The position numbers and the translations under genes are program-made. A model generated the notes under the pieces. That model worked only from the letters and a program-made list of their open reading frames with translations. It did no database searches and was not told the DNA's origin. A stretch of DNA of 39,305 nucleotides from Patescibacteria group bacterium. Its GTDB lineage: Bacteria; Patescibacteriota; Patescibacteriia; UBA1558; UBA10009. Where the stretch lies: positions 1 to 39,305 of the forward strand of contig JAHITV010000010.1 of assembly GCA_018817315.1 (NCBI GenBank), written 5' to 3'. Below are positions 37,895 through 39,305 of the stretch, piece after piece (the first letter of the stretch is position 1; each line of letters opens with the position of its first letter).

Positions 37895-39123
37895 TGTCAG
37901 AAAGATTAATAAAACAATTTAAAAAACTGGAAGAAATAGAGCCCTCTGGAGAATGGATTAATTCCACCAGGGATTTTTTTGTAAATACAGTGAAAAAGGA
38001 CACTATTGTTTATCGTACTTCTTGGACTTATAATTTTAAAATATTTTGGTTGGCGGGACAGAGGAAATTAATGCCTGTTGCTGGTAGAATTACAGCCCTT
38101 GCTTTAGTGATTGTAGTAATTGGTGGTACAGGAATAGCAGCTGAAGCTGAATATGTGCCAACCAAGCCTTTGTATAAAGTTAAACAAACCATTGAAAAAG
38201 TGGAGTTAGTTTTAGCTACTTCGTCTAAACAAGAGACTGAAATATATTTAAAACATGCTAAAAAAAGAGTGGGTGAAGCGTTAAAACTTGCTCAAAAAGA
38301 CACTTCTAGTATTAAAAGTATTAAAGATAAAGAAAAGAATATTAATACAGTGGTAACTAAACTGAAACAGGATTTAACAGCAGCAGGAGTTTCTCTGGAT
38401 ATTGTTAAACAAGATGAAGAAAACATTGATACTGCTAAAGATTTAGCTAAAAAAATAACTGAAAATGTTAAGGATACAGTAGTAATTTTAGATCAGGTAA
38501 TTAAGGAAGCAGAAATAAAAGCAGTTGATAATACTGTAACTGAAGTAATAGCTGCTAGCGAAGAGGTGGAAAACAGCGCTATTGAATTATTGGTTACTCA
38601 AGGTAAAGATAAGGATAATATAATTTCTGAACAAAATCTTTCTGCAGAGGAAAAAGAGATTTTAGTTGGGGATAAAATAGAAAGAATAGCTGAAAAAATA
38701 GAAAAAATAAAAGATGAATTAAACCAGTATCAGTTTAATAGTGGAGATTTAGCTAATTTAAGCGGAGATTTATCAGCAACATCCACAATTGTTGTTTTAG
38801 AAGATGAGAAAATTCAAGAATTAGAAGAAAAGTTAAAGAGTGCTCAAATTTCTTTGGATGAAGCAAGAAAATTATTAGAAAGTGATTTATATATAGAATC
38901 TATGGATAAAATGAAGGAAAGCAATCAACTGGTTGGTGAAGTAGACCAGGTAATCAGCAGGATTAACGGTACAACCAGTAGTGTGGAAAATAAAGAAATA
39001 GACAGTAATCAAGCCACCTCAACTAATCAATTATTGGATAATGATCCAGCATCAGCAGAGATTTCAGAAGAAAATCAACCTTTTTCTGTTGGTGTAGATG
39101 ATTCTGTAGAAATCACTGAATAA
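37894..39123 (+). CDS. DUF5667 membrane protein, likely sigma-factor partner
   Basis: A 409-aa protein. The N-terminal cytoplasmic part of about 65 residues is followed by one membrane segment (ITALALVIVVIGGTGIAAEA, about residues 69-88). A DUF5667 domain follows (YVPTKPLYKVKQTIEKVELV, then long helices such as IYLKHAKKRVGEALKLAQ), with a long helical, Glu/Lys-rich outer region and an acidic tail. This layout behind an ECF sigma gene fits a membrane anti-sigma factor, although no zinc-finger motif is present. An SD-like AAGGAGG overlaps the region right after its stop. Confidence 0.8.
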   Translation: MSERLIKQFKKLEEIEPSGEWINSTRDFFVNTVKKDTIVYRTSWTYNFKIFWLAGQRKLMPVAGRITALALVIVVIGGTGIAAEAEYVPTKPLYKVKQTIEKVELVLATSSKQETEIYLKHAKKRVGEALKLAQKDTSSIKSIKDKEKNINTVVTKLKQDLTAAGVSLDIVKQDEENIDTAKDLAKKITENVKDTVVILDQVIKEAEIKAVDNTVTEVIAASEEVENSAIELLVTQGKDKDNIISEQNLSAEEKEILVGDKIERIAEKIEKIKDELNQYQFNSGDLANLSGDLSATSTIVVLEDEKIQELEEKLKSAQISLDEARKLLESDLYIESMDKMKESNQLVGEVDQVISRINGTTSSVENKEIDSNQATSTNQLLDNDPASAEISEENQPFSVGVDDSVEITE

Positions 39124-39305
39124 AGGAGGTTCATTAAAATTATCCCCGTTAAAAGCGGGTAGAGTACATTTTTAGTTTTTGACACCGCGTCGCGGCAAGC
39201 CCCAATGCTTGGCATTGGGGAAGGATAGCGACCCGTAATCTTTCGCAAAAGCTCTCGTATGATATTATCTAGGCATGACAGCCATTATTCACTCCAGCCA
39301 TGCCA
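39124..39305. other. Non-coding right end with hairpins
   Basis: No gene is seen. AAGGAGG (39124-39130) directly follows the DUF5667 stop but leads to no ATG/GTG/TTG start at normal spacing. Hairpins: CCCG-TTAAAAG-CGGG near 39145-39159; CCGCG-T-CGCGG near 39185-39195; CCCCAATGC (39200-39208) with GCATTGGGG (39212-39220), 9 bp perfect. TTGACA (39179-39184) has no -10 at normal spacing. A structured RNA or repeat that continues past the window is possible. Confidence 0.4.

Noticed and set aside
39179-39184. TTGACA as a promoter at the right end
   Set aside because: No -10 element lies 16-18 bp downstream; that region is hairpin sequence.
1-39305. Alternative genetic code (TGA as glycine or tryptophan)
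   Set aside because: TGA serves as the final stop of ftsI, murF, lexA, the winged-helix gene and the hydrolase-Nudix gene, with no in-frame TGA in core genes.
1-39305. CRISPR array or insertion sequence
   Set aside because: I found no regularly spaced direct repeats, no cas-like genes and no transposase-like ORF; the repeats present are palindromes in single copies.

Overview
This AT-rich window looks like a chromosome segment of a small-genome bacterium of the Candidate Phyla Radiation (Patescibacteria, most like a parcubacterial lineage). The inference rests on a shortened TsaB, a shortened HypA, DUF5661, DUF5667 and other CPR-type small proteins, few Shine-Dalgarno sequences at core genes, and many imperfect palindromes between genes. 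TGA ends several genes (ftsI, murF, lexA, the hydrolase-Nudix gene), so the code is standard and not the Gly-TGA code of Absconditabacteria/Gracilibacteria.

Layout. 1-2566: the 3' part of an adenine DNA methylase/type IIG-like enzyme (its 5' end lies outside the window) coupled to a NYN-domain nuclease. 2669-4249: a group 3b-like [NiFe] hydrogenase large subunit and a zinc-less HypA. 4261-10362: lower glycolysis (pgk, eno and two tandem gpmI genes), with one hypothetical gene on the other strand. 10520-15647: mutM, a PAP2-like membrane protein divergent from uppP, pcm, manC, mltG and an unlisted 56-aa membrane peptide. 15724-16932: the rplJ-rplL operon with promoter, L10 leader, attenuator-like terminator and final terminator. 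16948-21361: a PP2C-like/propeller membrane protein divergent from a winged-helix regulator, then an alpha/beta hydrolase-Nudix fusion and tsaB. 21447-26472: a division and wall cluster (mraZ-rsmH-ftsL-ftsI-murF) behind a promoter with five phased GTGG boxes that look like a MraZ operator. 26613-31041: an accessory zone with tRNA-Glu(CTC), a tRNA-like gene broken by a palindrome, small hypothetical genes on both strands, a T9SS/FlgD-like sorting-domain peptide, and small membrane proteins with very strong SD sequences. 31154-35758: rarA and a run of membrane/exported genes ending in an HtrA-like protein that has lost its catalytic triad. 35862-39123: lexA, a helix-turn-helix protein, and an ECF sigma factor coupled to a DUF5667 membrane protein. 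39124-39305: no gene, only hairpins.

How the parts fit. The first third combines glycolytic ATP generation with cytosolic hydrogenase maturation. The middle holds lipid-carrier recycling (UppP), wall trimming (MltG) and septal wall synthesis (FtsI, MurF). The 5' and 26.5-31 kb regions look accessory. The most informative non-coding signals are the L10 leader with a terminator competing for its closing stem, the helically phased MraZ boxes, and a family of GC-rich mini-palindromes, one of which sits inside the tRNA-like gene. I could run no database search or folding program; family names rest on motifs read by eye.
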